From: Natrinema caseinilyticum | GTDB lineage: Archaea > Halobacteriota > Halobacteria > Halobacteriales > Natrialbaceae | Reading direction: 5' to 3' | Length of the DNA: 64,000 nt | Assembly (NCBI RefSeq): GCF_024227435.1 | Contig: NZ_CP100445.1 | Location: forward strand, 2,167,369-2,231,368 | Shown: one piece after another, positions 35,315 to 44,915 of the stretch | Position numbering within the stretch: the first letter of the stretch is position 1 | How the letters are laid out: each line of letters starts with the position of its first letter | The notes under the pieces: model-generated | What the model saw: the letters and a program-made list of their open reading frames with translations, nothing else | The model's database searches: none | Told to the model about the DNA's origin: nothing | Program-made: the position numbers and the translations under genes

Positions 35315-35785
35315 GGGCGGGCTTCCACGGGCATCACAAAACGTCTTCGCGTGACCGCCCGCGGTGTCGAACGCTCCTCTCGACGGCCGTCGTCGCTCCG
35401 GCAGCGGGCGGACGAGGACTCGCCACTCCGACGACAGGCGACCGACAACTGGCGACCGACGGCCGGCGGCGGTCCCCGTTTCCCTCTCTGGAGGCGAAAC
35501 GACGGGTCACGAAGAGGGTGGGCGACGGAAGGCGGCGACACGACCCGAGACGGCCGCGTTCGACGAAGTACGGCTGGCGGCTGCAGGGGACGGTCATATC
35601 GGCCGAGTCGCCCAACCGTACTCAAACGACTGCGGGACTCGAGCCGAATCGGACTCTTCTGAGAACCACCGCCTCCCGGGGGCGACCGAGTGACGGCCAC
35701 TGCCCAGACGCCCATCGCCCAACGGGTGACGGACGACTGCCTCACGGCTGCCTGCGGACCCGGCAGAACGAACGTCAACGCGAGC
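35315..35785. other. Intergenic region without recognised genes
   Basis: 471 nt between the divergent MmgE/PrpD and GCS2-family genes. Several open frames cross it, but their translations are Arg/Ser/Pro-rich and look like frame shadows of GC-rich DNA. I see no RNA gene or repeat. It may hold the two promoters. Confidence 0.4.
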
Positions 35786-36964
35786 ATGAACACGAGCATC
35801 GAAGTCGACTACTGGATCGTCGATACCAACGGACGCTTCGCCGACCCGGGGGCGCTCTCGGGCGTCGCCACGCGGCCCGGGGAACGACGCGCACGTTCAC
35901 TGGTCCGAGTTTCGACACCCACCTGCGAGACGATTCCGGAGCTTCGGGCAGCGTTCGTCGCTGCTCTCCAGGACGTCTTCTCGAGAGCGGCGAAACGGGA
36001 CAAACGTCTCGTCCCGTTCGCCACGCCGATCAACGGTGCCACGATAGACGAACGCCCGCGCAAGCGAGGCCGCATTCTGAAGGAGGCGACCGGGACCAGC
36101 GTCGATCACGCGACGTACTGTGCCGGGACGCACGTTCGCATCGAGGAGCGAAACGCGATCGACCAGCTCAACACCCTGCTCGCTCTCGATCCGGCACTCG
36201 CCCTGGTCAATTCGTCGCCGTACGTCCGGGGCGAACGAGTCGCCAACGGAGCCCGGGCCTCCCGCCTGCGGCGGACGTGCGACGAGCCGTCTCTCGGGGA
36301 CGGCCGGTGTCGGCGCTACGTCGACACCGTCGGCGAGTGGGACCGACGGCTCGAGTACCGCTACGAGAGGGTCAAAACGGCGGCCGTGGAGGCGGGCGTC
36401 GACGCCGAGGCGTTCGAGGAACACATCTCGTCCGACGACGTCGTCTGGACGCCCGTTCGGCTGCGCGAGGGTGCGCCGACCGTCGAGTGGCGCTCGCCGG
36501 ATACCGCGCTCCCGAGCCAGCTCCTCCGGCTGGTCGAGGAACTCGAGGCGGTGATGGAACGGCTCCAGCACGCCGCGGTTCGGATCGACGAATCGAGCGG
36601 TGTGGGAAACCGGAGAGACCGAACGCACAGCGGCGGATCCGCCGGTCTCGCCGGCGGACGCGATCGGACCTGGCATGGGAACGGCGGCCTCCCCGCCCCT
36701 CCCGGCCGCGTCGCGCGCGACGGGGTCACCCTCCCCGACCTCGAAACCGTTCGTGCCCTCGTCGAACGGGCGATTCACGACGGCCTCGAGTCGGCGGCCG
36801 TCGCGAGCTACCTCGAACGAATGGGGTTCTCGGTCGACAGCTACCACCCGATCGCCACCCGGATCGATGGACGCCAGTACGTGACCCGGGCCGACGCCAG
36901 GGAGCTCCGGCTCGAATACGCGAACCGACTCGAGGAGGACGTCGCCGAACTCGCGTCACCGTAA
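35786..36964 (+). CDS. GCS2-family carboxylate-amine ligase
   Basis: A 392-residue ATP-grasp-like ligase of the GCS2/YbdK family (glutamate-cysteine ligase type 2). It has SIEVDYWIVDTNGRF at the start (divergent from the usual GIEEEFxxVD), YCAGTHVRIEERNAIDQLN near residue 112 and LVNSSPYVRGERVANGAR. Haloarchaea use gamma-glutamylcysteine as their main thiol; a canonical GshA starts with the EEE form, so this paralogue may act on other substrates. The ATG at 35786 was chosen since the upstream extension shows no conservation. Confidence 0.78.
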   Translation: MNTSIEVDYWIVDTNGRFADPGALSGVATRPGERRARSLVRVSTPTCETIPELRAAFVAALQDVFSRAAKRDKRLVPFATPINGATIDERPRKRGRILKEATGTSVDHATYCAGTHVRIEERNAIDQLNTLLALDPALALVNSSPYVRGERVANGARASRLRRTCDEPSLGDGRCRRYVDTVGEWDRRLEYRYERVKTAAVEAGVDAEAFEEHISSDDVVWTPVRLREGAPTVEWRSPDTALPSQLLRLVEELEAVMERLQHAAVRIDESSGVGNRRDRTHSGGSAGLAGGRDRTWHGNGGLPAPPGRVARDGVTLPDLETVRALVERAIHDGLESAAVASYLERMGFSVDSYHPIATRIDGRQYVTRADARELRLEYANRLEEDVAELASP

Positions 36965-36965
36965 G

Positions 36966-37535
36966 TCAGTTTCCGTGCCGGTACTCGTAGTCCCGTTCGG
37001 GGTCCTCGACGCCCTCCGTTCGCGAGCCGACCCAGGCGCCCAGGGAGAGGCCGTAGACGAGATGGCCGGCGTGAAAGAGCGCGAGTTCGTCCGCCTCGAG
37101 ACGGACGTCGAGCAGGTCCTGTAACACGAACTGGACGCCGACGGCCGACAGGACCAGGCCGTAGACCGAGCCCCAGAGGAGCCCACGCTGTTCGGGTTCG
37201 ATCGACCGACCGGCGTCGTACAGCGAGAACAGGACGCCGAATGCGAGGCCGGAGCCGGTCCCGTACACGAGATGCAACGCGAGCGCGGCGATCGGGTGGT
37301 CGCCGGGGTCCTCGTCGGCGACGTACTGCGACCAGAAGTTGGCCGACGGTGGCAACGAACGCAGGATCGGAAGCCGAAAGGCGGTCATGATCAGCGTCGC
37401 GACGAAGCCGGCCTGAGTGCCGCGGATCGCGGCGTCGAGGACGTGTTGCACGCGCGGGTGCTCGTCGGCGGCTTCGGTGTGGCCCTCCGTTGCTGTGACG
37501 TCGCGGAATCGGCGCAATCGATCGAAGAGTGGCAT
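36966..37535 (-). CDS. Haloarchaeal polytopic membrane protein
   Basis: A 189-residue protein with a charged N-terminus and about four hydrophobic helices (GTQAGFVATLIMTAF, ALALHLVYGTGSGLAFGVLF, LLWGSVYGLVLSAVGVQFVL and HAGHLVYGLSLGAWVGS). The repeated H-L-V-Y-G motif marks an internal duplication. It resembles DUF6789/DUF1440-type membrane proteins; function is unknown. Its stop is within 5 nt of the convergent GCS2 gene stop. Confidence 0.7.
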   Translation of the reverse strand: MPLFDRLRRFRDVTATEGHTEAADEHPRVQHVLDAAIRGTQAGFVATLIMTAFRLPILRSLPPSANFWSQYVADEDPGDHPIAALALHLVYGTGSGLAFGVLFSLYDAGRSIEPEQRGLLWGSVYGLVLSAVGVQFVLQDLLDVRLEADELALFHAGHLVYGLSLGAWVGSRTEGVEDPERDYEYRHGN

Positions 37536-37708
37536 AGTTGACTCAGTCGGAATACTCCCACGGCGGTCGTCTTAACGGCACGGCGCGCCGATCAATGCAG
37601 AAGCAACGGGTGAAACCGAACGTTCGATTCTGTCGTTGGTGGTGATTGCCAACACCGCGCACAGTACGGCGAATACACTCTTGCCGTTCAATCACCCTAT
37701 GGAGACTC

Positions 37709-37810
37709 ATGTCGAACCCGATCCGGGTACTCTACGTGGGTGACGAGCCAGAACGCCTGGATCTGGCGCTCACGGGACCGGACGGGACATCCGGGGGAGT
37801 CGAGGTTTAC
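37709..37810 (+). pseudogene. N-terminal relic of a receiver-domain protein
   Basis: ATG at 37709 opens MSNPIRVLYVGDEPERLDLA, the standard start of a haloarchaeal response-regulator receiver domain (the first strand and the acidic DEP turn). The similarity ends after about 25-30 residues, where the frame runs into an IS right-end relic (37810-37860). Beyond it a stop occurs at 37925-37927. This is the leftover head of a sensor or regulator gene cut by a mobile element. Confidence 0.5.
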
Positions 37811-37860
37811 AGAATACCGAGGAGAAAGCCCACGATCTTCAGTCGTGTGGAGGATGTCAA
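37810..37860 (+). mobile_element. Right-end relic of an IS1341-type element
   Basis: The segment ends in GGAGGATGTCAA (37849-37860), the same terminal motif as the other two tnpB elements here. It is preceded by a hairpin (CACGA at 37831-37835, complement TCGTG at 37843-37847). No tnpB or left end is present, so this is a solo end or a short internally deleted derivative. Confidence 0.6.
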
Positions 37861-37967
37861 GGGCGTCGAACGGGACGAATCGCCCGTGACGACGGTCGGC
37901 GAGGGAGACGCCGTGCAGACGGACTGACGACAACGTCCTTTTGTCTATCCGGCTCGAACGCCGGTCT

Positions 37968-38825
37968 ATGACAACGGTCGAGGCGAAACTCGCGGCCGCA
38001 CGCGACGACCTCGAGGCGCGGGACGGCGTCGTGATCGCCTTCTCGGGCGGGGTCGACTCGAGCGTGGTGGCCGCACTCGCCTACGATGCGCTCGGCGAGG
38101 ACGCCGTCGCCTGCACCGCAAAGAGCGAGACGCTTCCCGAAGCCGAACTCGACGGTGCCCGGCGCGTCGCCGACGAGATCGGGATCCGCCACGAGATCGT
38201 CTCGTTCTCCGAACTCGAGAGCGACGCGTTCGTCGAAAACGACGACGATCGGTGCTATCACTGTCGGACGATGCGACTCGGCGAAATGTTCGAAGCCGCC
38301 CAGACCCTCGGCATTCAAACGGTCTGTGACGGGACGAACGCGGACGATCCGGGTGCCGGTCACCGACCCGGCCTCCGAGCCGTCGAGGAACTCGACGTCT
38401 ATTCGCCGCTTCTGGCCCACGACATCTCGAAAGACGAGGTCCGGCGAATCGCCGAGTACTACGACCTGTCGGTCGCCGGCAAACCCTCGATGGCCTGTCT
38501 GTCATCGCGCATTCCGACCGGCCTCGAGGTCACCGAAGACCGACTCGGCCGAATCGAACGCGCCGAAGCGCGGCTCCGTCAGTGGGGATTCGACCAGTTC
38601 CGCGTTCGCGACCACGACGGACTGGCCCGGATCGAGGTCTCGCCGGACGAACTCGAGCGCGCGCTGGATCTCGAGTTCGCAGAGACGGTCCGAACCGAAC
38701 TCACACGGCTCGGGTTCGACCACGTCACGCTCGATCTCCACGGGTACCGGACCGGAAGCGTCAGCCCCGAGAACGGCGAAACCGCCGACGAAGACGCCCC
38801 CGCAGAGTCCTCGAGCGACGATTGA
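37968..38825 (+). CDS. larE: ATP-dependent sacrificial sulfur transferase LarE
   Basis: A 285-residue PP-loop enzyme with the P-loop FSGGVDSSVV at residues 25-34, a CYHC pair (Cys96, Cys99) and Cys177 in GKPSMACLSSR. Cys177 is at about the position of the sacrificial cysteine of Lactiplantibacillus LarE. LarE transfers sulfur to the nickel-pincer nucleotide cofactor of lactate racemase. No larA, larB or larC is in the window. The ATG at 37968 follows an AT-rich TTTTGTC stretch by about 30 nt. Confidence 0.9.
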   Translation: MTTVEAKLAAARDDLEARDGVVIAFSGGVDSSVVAALAYDALGEDAVACTAKSETLPEAELDGARRVADEIGIRHEIVSFSELESDAFVENDDDRCYHCRTMRLGEMFEAAQTLGIQTVCDGTNADDPGAGHRPGLRAVEELDVYSPLLAHDISKDEVRRIAEYYDLSVAGKPSMACLSSRIPTGLEVTEDRLGRIERAEARLRQWGFDQFRVRDHDGLARIEVSPDELERALDLEFAETVRTELTRLGFDHVTLDLHGYRTGSVSPENGETADEDAPAESSSDD

Positions 38826-39038
38826 TCGCCACCGAGGCCGGTCGACGTCCAGGGCCTACCCACCGGTTTCGGGCTCGTTCGCAGATCGTCCGCATTCGGG
38901 CCCCAGATTCGACCATTCGACCACAATATAACCGTGTTTGACGGGTAGAATACGCCACAGGCAGAATTTTTGCATTATCGACAGATAATATTGCACATTT
39001 CGATACGAACGTAGCCTCTGGGACGATACCACTGATCG

Positions 39039-39395
39039 ATGAATGGAGATGTGCCGCTCGAGTGGCAGCCAGAAGAGAGTCGGACGTACACCCCTGCCGA
39101 TACGGACCGGGAACTCCAGTATCGGACGTTTCTCCACGAATCGGGTGACCTCAGGTTGAAGGTCGCCCCGGCCTCGCTCGACGGCGAAGACCACCCGGGG
39201 TACTCGCTTTCGGCGACGAGCTATCCCGGACTCGAACTCTCCGAGACGCTGCGGGTGAGAACCGTCCTGACGTTCGAACGGTGTACCCGGATCGCCCGTC
39301 AGTTCATGGACCTCTTTTCTGCCAGTTACGACGGCCCCGGCTCGCTCGAGGACGCGCTCGAGTACGCCTACGAACGGACGCGAGACCATCGCTGA
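39039..39395 (+). CDS. Hypothetical haloarchaeal protein
   Basis: A 118-residue protein: VPLEWQPEESRTYTPADTDR, a beta-rich middle (LRLKVAPASLDGEDHPGYSL, ATSYPGLELSETLRV) and a C-terminal helix (FERCTRIARQFMDLFSASYD). No family is recognised. It is preceded by about 110 nt of AT-rich DNA (38920-39030), probably the promoter zone. Codon use and acidic composition fit a real gene. Confidence 0.6.
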   Translation: MNGDVPLEWQPEESRTYTPADTDRELQYRTFLHESGDLRLKVAPASLDGEDHPGYSLSATSYPGLELSETLRVRTVLTFERCTRIARQFMDLFSASYDGPGSLEDALEYAYERTRDHR

Positions 39396-39438
39396 CACGA
39401 GCCACGAAAACCGCTCCGAACCGAATCGAGCGGCCCGC

Positions 39439-39726
39439 TCACTCGATTTCGAGCCGTCCGCCACCCTCGCCGTCTCCCCCATCGGCCTCGTCCCACTCGA
39501 GTTCGAACTCGATACTGAGTTCGCCGCGTCCGTCCGCCGGCCCTTCGCGCTCGGCTTTGACCTCGAACGTCGGTCGGGCCGGTGGCTCGAGCGTCACCGA
39601 TTCGGAGCCGGCTTTGAGCGTGATCGCCTCGCCGTCGTCTAAGTTGTCCGCGACTCGGCGGAGCAACGACGCGATTTCGCCCCTGCTGTGCACGTTTTCG
39701 GACTTGAAGAGCACTTCTTCAGGCAT
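39439..39726 (-). CDS. Amphi-Trp domain protein
   Basis: A 95-residue protein that matches the amphi-Trp domain: MPEEVLFKSENVHSRGEIAS, LLRRVADNLDDGEAITLKAG, and a pair of strands ending with FELEWDE. The family has amphipathic strands with a conserved Trp; its function is unknown. C-terminus is Gly/Asp/Glu rich. The ATG at 39726 gives the family length. Confidence 0.8.
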   Translation of the reverse strand: MPEEVLFKSENVHSRGEIASLLRRVADNLDDGEAITLKAGSESVTLEPPARPTFEVKAEREGPADGRGELSIEFELEWDEADGGDGEGGGRLEIE

Positions 39727-39993
39727 AGGGGACGATACGTTCCGCGAACTGATAAACGCGCGCTCGGCGGTCGCGTCCGTATCGGTCCGGAAGACAGCCC
39801 CTGAACGCGCGTTCTCGGCCCCAACCGGCCGAGTGCACGCCGGATTCGTCGCGGGCCGCGGCTCCGGCCGAATTGGCAACCACTGCGGGGGCGTCGAACG
39901 GACGTCCGAGCGCGCACAGTCCATGTGACGCGGTGTCGGACGGCAGGAAGTTCGAACGTCGACGGAGAAATCGAACGTCGAGCGGGTCCTGAG

Positions 39994-41334
39994 TTATTCT
40001 CGTCCGACCCACTTCAGGATCAGCAACGTCCCCTCGAACAGCAGGATCATCGTGACGGCGACGAGGATGGGCGCCATTCCCGTCGGATCGAAGGCGAACA
40101 TGAAGGCGATCCCGGCAAAGCCCGCCCAGAAGTAGAGGCGCTTCTGCGCGAGCCAGCGGCGGGTCGTCACGCCCATCATGATCGCCAGCATGATGAACAG
40201 CGGAATCTGGAAGACGACCGCGAGGAAACCGGTCAGCGTGATGATCAGGTTGAACGTATCGCCGAGGGCGTACGCGATTTCGGCGCTCCCTTCGGCGTAG
40301 TACGTGAAGTACTGAAAGAGGATCGGCAACACGAGCACGTACGAGAACAGCATCCCGATTGCGGCCAGGACGACGCTCGTCGGCACCGCCGCGAGGTAGT
40401 ACTTCCGCTCGTTGGGGTAGAGCCCCGGGCGCATGAACAGGTAACACTCGTAGATGAACGCCGGCAGGGCGATCATGATCCCGAGCAGTGACGAGATCTT
40501 GATCCGGGTGAGCCACAACTCGAGCGGGTGGTAGACGTGCGGCGGCGGGACTTCGCCGTTCGCGTAGGGGAAGACGTTGAACCACACGAATTCGATGGCC
40601 TGAGACGCCCCGAGTATCCCGATCGCCGTCCCGCCGGCACCGAACAGCAAGACGACCGCCAGCCGCAGCACCATCTCCTCGATGTGATCGGCCAGCGGCA
40701 TCTCGTGATCGTCCGGCGGCGCCGAGATGCCGCCGGCGTCCTCGTCGGGGTCGGGGTAGGTCTGTTCGGGCTCCGGCGTGTGATGGCCACCGGCGACACC
40801 CTCACCATCGGTCTCGAGGTTCGGCGCAGCGGCGCCGTCCGCGTCGGTCGGCGTCTCGGGTCCGGTCGGCGTTTCGACCTCCGGACTGCGCCCGTCGTCG
40901 ACTGGCGTCGACGAGTCGGTGCCGGAATCGGACGCGTCGTCGGAGTCCGACGGCCCGGTAAAAGACCCAGTATCCTCGTCCGACCGCGGAAAGTCCGATT
41001 CGTCGTCGGACACCGGTCGCTCACCGGGATCACTCCAGCGATCTCCGAGGTCCGAGGTGCCCGCGGTATCCGTCGGCTCGTCGGGGCCACCCCATCGATC
41101 TCTGAGGTCGCCCGCGTTCTCGCCGTCCGTCGACTCGTCGGGGGCTGCCGATCGGTCTCCGAGGTCCCGAGTGCCCTCGCCGTCCGACGGCTCCTCCGGG
41201 CCGCTCCATCGGTCTCCGAGGTCCGAAGTACCTGCAGTGTCCGTGGTGTCCGTAGTGACCGTCGACTCGTCGCGGACGTCCCATCGGTCTCTGAGGTCAC
41301 GGGTGTCCTCGCCGTCCGGCGGCTCGTCCGACAT
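39994..41334 (-). CDS. tatC: Twin-arginine translocase subunit TatC with repeat-rich N-terminus
   Basis: A 446-residue TatC. Residues about 200-446 are the six-helix TatC core, with PLADHIEEMVLRL at the start and YECYLFMRPGLYPNERKYY in the first cytoplasmic loop, which binds the twin-arginine motif. The first 120 residues contain five degenerate repeats of about 20 residues around DL-x-DR-W (for example TSDLGDRWSGPEEPSDGEG). This soluble acidic extension is unlike bacterial TatC. The gene is divergent from the tandem TatC gene across 139 nt. Confidence 0.92.
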   Translation of the reverse strand: MSDEPPDGEDTRDLRDRWDVRDESTVTTDTTDTAGTSDLGDRWSGPEEPSDGEGTRDLGDRSAAPDESTDGENAGDLRDRWGGPDEPTDTAGTSDLGDRWSDPGERPVSDDESDFPRSDEDTGSFTGPSDSDDASDSGTDSSTPVDDGRSPEVETPTGPETPTDADGAAAPNLETDGEGVAGGHHTPEPEQTYPDPDEDAGGISAPPDDHEMPLADHIEEMVLRLAVVLLFGAGGTAIGILGASQAIEFVWFNVFPYANGEVPPPHVYHPLELWLTRIKISSLLGIMIALPAFIYECYLFMRPGLYPNERKYYLAAVPTSVVLAAIGMLFSYVLVLPILFQYFTYYAEGSAEIAYALGDTFNLIITLTGFLAVVFQIPLFIMLAIMMGVTTRRWLAQKRLYFWAGFAGIAFMFAFDPTGMAPILVAVTMILLFEGTLLILKWVGRE

Positions 41335-41473
41335 CTACGGGATAGTGATAGGCCACCGGTTATAGGCCTTTTTCTTACGAACACCAGACGAGAGCGAGAA
41401 GGCAGTATAACCGTTCGTTGAACGCCGGACCTACACGAAAGGTTGATAACTGGATGTCAGTTACCTCAACGCA

Positions 41474-43810
41474 ATGAGTTCTGCAGTCGACGAGGACACC
41501 GCCCGCGCAATCAACAGCGGTCGGGAAACGATCGGCGCGCTCCTTTCGGGCGCCCAACAGCACCTCCAGAAGGTGTTTATCGTCTTCCTCATCGGCTTCG
41601 TCAGCTCCTTCTACGCGCTCCGCATGGTCGTCTGGGACTTCCTCGAGGCGACTGCGACGGAGCAAATGAACGAGACGGTCGCCGGTTCGACCGACATCAT
41701 CACCCGAACGCCGTTCGAAGTGATCTTACTGCAGGCCAAGATCGGCATGGTCACGGGCCTCATCGTCGCGATCCCGGCGCTGCTCTTTTTCTCTCGGAAG
41801 GCGCTTCGCCGCCGCGGGTACACAAGCGAGGTGCCGATCTCGAAAGGCGCCATCGCCGGCTTCATCGTGATGGCGCTGTCGCTGTTTACGCTGGGCGTCG
41901 TCTACGCCTACAGCGTCTTCTTCCCGTTCTCGTTCAACTTCCTCGCCGGGAACGCCGTCAAGGCCGGCATCAAACCAAGCTACGGCATCACCGAGTTCAC
42001 CGAGTTCATCGCGCTGTTGACGCTGTCGTTCGGCCTCGCCGCCCAACTCCCGCTGATAATGGGCGCGTTTTCCTACACCGAGATCATCCCCTACGAGACG
42101 TTCCGCGACAAGTGGCGCCACGCCGTCGTGGCGATCGTGATTTTCGGGGCCCTGTTCTCCCCTCCGGACCCGTTCACGCAGGTCATGTGGGCGATGCCGA
42201 TGGTCGTCCTCTACGTCTTCAGCCTGGGACTGTCGAAGGTCGTCACCAACACCCGGCGGCGCGGCGCGGCGAAATCCGAGGGAACGGGGACGGGACACAT
42301 CAAAAAACGCCTCCTCCAGTTCGGCGGCGTGCTCGCACTCATCACGGCCGGAACAGCCGCGGCGGTCGAACGAGGCGCGTTCGAGTACATTCGCGAGAAC
42401 GTCTATCCGGCCGTGCCCGAACTCGTGCGCCCGAGCGGGAAGACCGGACTCGAGATCATGGCGAACGAGTACGGCCTCGCCGGCGCGGTCGCCGTCGGTC
42501 TCGTCGTCGCCGCCATCATCGCCGTCGTCGCGTTGCTCGCCTACACGATTCGCGTCCTCCAGTTGCCGGTCTATCCGAAAGTCGACGACATCCGGCGGGC
42601 CGACTCCCACCAGGACGTCGACTTCGAAGCCCTGGACGTCGAGGACATCGAGGACGTGTCCGCGCAGGTCTTCCTCACGATGAGCGAAGAGCAGGCGCTC
42701 GAGTACTCCCGGCAGGCGATGTACGACGACGACCGGGAGAAGGCCCAGGCCATCCTCGACCGCTTCGATTCGCTCGAGGGGGCGAACGAAGGCGCAGACG
42801 GCGCGGCCGCGGGGGGCGCCGCCGGTGGCGCGACGGGAGATGCAGCGGGCGACGCCGGCGAAGACGAGAGCCTCTTTGCGAACACCGCCGCCGGCATGCT
42901 CGATCCCTTTACCGAGGACGAGACGACCGAGGACGACATCGGCGGCTACGCCTACGACCTCGCGTTCATCTTCAGGAGCCTCACCTCCAAGATGTTCCGC
43001 ATCGTGGGACTGTTCATCGTCGTCATGGGCGGCACTTTCTTCTGGCTCTACTCGGACGGGATCGGAAGAGTTCTCCAGCTCTTCCTCAGTCGAGTTCCGC
43101 GGCACGTACTCGACGAAGTCGTCGGAGAGGGCGTCGATCCGAGTACGTTAAGCCTTCAGGAACTCATCACGGAGATGGACATCGTCGTCGCCCTCCACCC
43201 CGTCGAAGTCCTCATCTTCGAGGCGAAGGTGAGCGCGCTCGCCGGGATCGTCGCCGTGTTACCGCTGACGTTGTTCTACGCCTGGCCGGCCGCCAAAGAG
43301 CGCGGAATGGTCTACGGCGACCGCCGCACGTTCATCCTCTGGGGCGGCGGTCTGCTGGTCGGCTTCGCCGTCGGAACCTACCTCGGATTCTTCTGGATTG
43401 CCCCGTCGATCATCTCGTATCTGGTCTCGGACGCGCTGCGCAACGGGATGGTCATCTCCTACCGGATCAAGAGCTTCTTCTGGCTCGTGATCCTCACCAC
43501 CGTCGGCATCGGCTTCCTCATGAACATCATCGTCACGATGGCCCTGTTCCACGTCGGCGGCATCGTCAACTACCGCTCGATGCTCGAGCGCTGGCGGCCG
43601 TTCGTCGTCGCCACGTTCACCCTCTCGGCCCTCTTCAGCCCGAAGGGCGTGCTCATGATGCTGGTGTTCGCTATCCCCATCTCGATCACCTACGTGATCG
43701 GACTGATCATCCTCTACGTCCTCACTGCCGGTGGCCGGCTGTTCGGCGGTGGCGGTGGGTCCGCGGCCGAACCCGAACCGGAAGAGGCCGGCGCGTCGGC
43801 CACCGAGTGA
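41474..43810 (+). CDS. tatC: Tandem (fused double) TatC protein
   Basis: A 778-residue protein with two TatC-like domains, about residues 1-265 and 490-760, separated by two extra helices (LLQFGGVLALITAGTAAAVE and AVAVGLVVAAIIAVVALLAY) and a Gly/Ala/Asp-rich linker at 430-475. In the second domain HPVEVLIFEAKVSALAGIVAV is recognisable. This architecture, TatCt, is special to haloarchaea, which export most proteins folded by the Tat route. The ATG at 41474 is the first in the frame. Confidence 0.9.
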   Translation: MSSAVDEDTARAINSGRETIGALLSGAQQHLQKVFIVFLIGFVSSFYALRMVVWDFLEATATEQMNETVAGSTDIITRTPFEVILLQAKIGMVTGLIVAIPALLFFSRKALRRRGYTSEVPISKGAIAGFIVMALSLFTLGVVYAYSVFFPFSFNFLAGNAVKAGIKPSYGITEFTEFIALLTLSFGLAAQLPLIMGAFSYTEIIPYETFRDKWRHAVVAIVIFGALFSPPDPFTQVMWAMPMVVLYVFSLGLSKVVTNTRRRGAAKSEGTGTGHIKKRLLQFGGVLALITAGTAAAVERGAFEYIRENVYPAVPELVRPSGKTGLEIMANEYGLAGAVAVGLVVAAIIAVVALLAYTIRVLQLPVYPKVDDIRRADSHQDVDFEALDVEDIEDVSAQVFLTMSEEQALEYSRQAMYDDDREKAQAILDRFDSLEGANEGADGAAAGGAAGGATGDAAGDAGEDESLFANTAAGMLDPFTEDETTEDDIGGYAYDLAFIFRSLTSKMFRIVGLFIVVMGGTFFWLYSDGIGRVLQLFLSRVPRHVLDEVVGEGVDPSTLSLQELITEMDIVVALHPVEVLIFEAKVSALAGIVAVLPLTLFYAWPAAKERGMVYGDRRTFILWGGGLLVGFAVGTYLGFFWIAPSIISYLVSDALRNGMVISYRIKSFFWLVILTTVGIGFLMNIIVTMALFHVGGIVNYRSMLERWRPFVVATFTLSALFSPKGVLMMLVFAIPISITYVIGLIILYVLTAGGRLFGGGGGSAAEPEPEEAGASATE

Positions 43811-43981
43811 CGACGTCGATCGTCGTCTCGAGTGATTCGTAACTAGCAGTCGTTGGTCGGTCAGGAGGCGACGTCGAGGAATCTCGAGAGTCGCGACGCG
43901 GAGAGTCATGCGCGATCGACCTCCAGCCCCACGCCGCTGCGAAACGGGGCGGTCGATGGGTTGGTCGGGGACTCGAGCGGC

Positions 43982-44470
43982 TCAGGCCCCCAACTCTCGG
44001 AGTTTCTTCTGCACCCGGGTGTAGACTTTGGGGTGGAGATTCATCCCCTCGTCGACGAGATCGTACAGGATGTCGGTCGCCTCCTCCGCGGTCACGTCCC
44101 CGCCTTTCGTACACCGAAGCAACAGCGTCGTCACCCACCAGCACTCGAGGCCGTGACTCCGGGCGACCTCGATCAATCCCTTATCGTTGGCGAGGAGGAT
44201 CTCATCGTCGGCCGCTGCCAGTAGAACGACGGACGCGTCGGCCACCGCGATCCCCTCCATGGTCGCCACGGTGTCGGCATCCGCCGGCGGTTCGTGAATC
44301 GCCACGTCTTCCAGAAACGTGTCGAGCGCCGCCGTCCCTCGTTTCCCCTCGGTGAGGACTTCCTCCCGAACCGCGTCCGTCGTTCGAATATCGTCGAACG
44401 AAGCCGAGACGAGGTCGAGTCGACCGACCCACGCGAGCGGGATCAGCGCGGAGGAGTCGACGACGACCAT
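43982..44470 (-). CDS. PIN-domain protein, VapC-like toxin
   Basis: A 162-residue PIN-domain nuclease. Acidic residues of the fold are seen at VVVDSSALIPL (Asp4), at the Glu of TDAVREEVLTE and at VADASVVLLAAADDEILLANDK. Its ATG overlaps the stop of the upstream antitoxin-like gene by one base (TGATG). The C-terminal 35 residues (EEATDILYDLVDEGMNLHP and on) are longer than in a minimal VapC, as in the DUF3368 PIN branch. It would cleave RNA if active. Confidence 0.82.
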   Translation of the reverse strand: MVVVDSSALIPLAWVGRLDLVSASFDDIRTTDAVREEVLTEGKRGTAALDTFLEDVAIHEPPADADTVATMEGIAVADASVVLLAAADDEILLANDKGLIEVARSHGLECWWVTTLLLRCTKGGDVTAEEATDILYDLVDEGMNLHPKVYTRVQKKLRELGA

Positions 44471-44763
44471 CAGATGCGATCGAGGTCGCGTTCGAGGTCC
44501 TCGGTCGTGTACCCCACGTCGATCCCCTCTTCCGCGGCGAGCGTCAGCATTTCGACGTACGAAACGTCCGCTCGGTCAGCCGCCGTCCGAAGCGTGATCT
44601 CGTGGTCTCGGAACTGCTCGAGTGCTCGCTCCCTGCGCCAGTCCGAGAGCCCCTGCCGAATGAGGCGACGGAGCACCTCTGACCGGTCGGCGCTCATCTC
44701 CTCTTCCAGATCAGCGAGTGCCTCCTCGTCGGCTTCCGGAATGCGAGTGGTGACCGTCTTCAT
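44470..44763 (-). CDS. UPF0175-type antitoxin with RHH-like N-terminus
   Basis: A 97-residue protein. The N-terminus (MKTVTTRIPEADEEALADLE) with the following helix (DRSEVLRRLIRQGLSDWR) resembles a ribbon-helix-helix DNA-binding domain. The second half, ALEQFRDHEITLRTAADRAD followed by VSYVEMLTLAAEEGIDVGYT, matches UPF0175. Pairing with a PIN-domain gene at one-base overlap marks an antitoxin. Autoregulation of the pair is usual for such modules. Confidence 0.8.
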   Translation of the reverse strand: MKTVTTRIPEADEEALADLEEEMSADRSEVLRRLIRQGLSDWRRERALEQFRDHEITLRTAADRADVSYVEMLTLAAEEGIDVGYTTEDLERDLDRI

Positions 44764-44915
44764 CGTTACAAAAGACTCCGTTACGATACGCATTAGATGT
44801 AACGGTAGGGTTCTCGACAGGGGGCACGCCGACACCTCCCCCGCCCGTCGGATAGACAGGCCGTCGTCGGGAGTGACAGTCCGTCGACGGACGGAGGTGC
44901 GAGTCCGCGCTCGAG

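Noticed and set aside
43982-44763. The PIN/UPF0175 pair as a new defence system
   Set aside because: Its layout is that of a normal VapBC-type toxin-antitoxin module; noted as a feature but not as novel.
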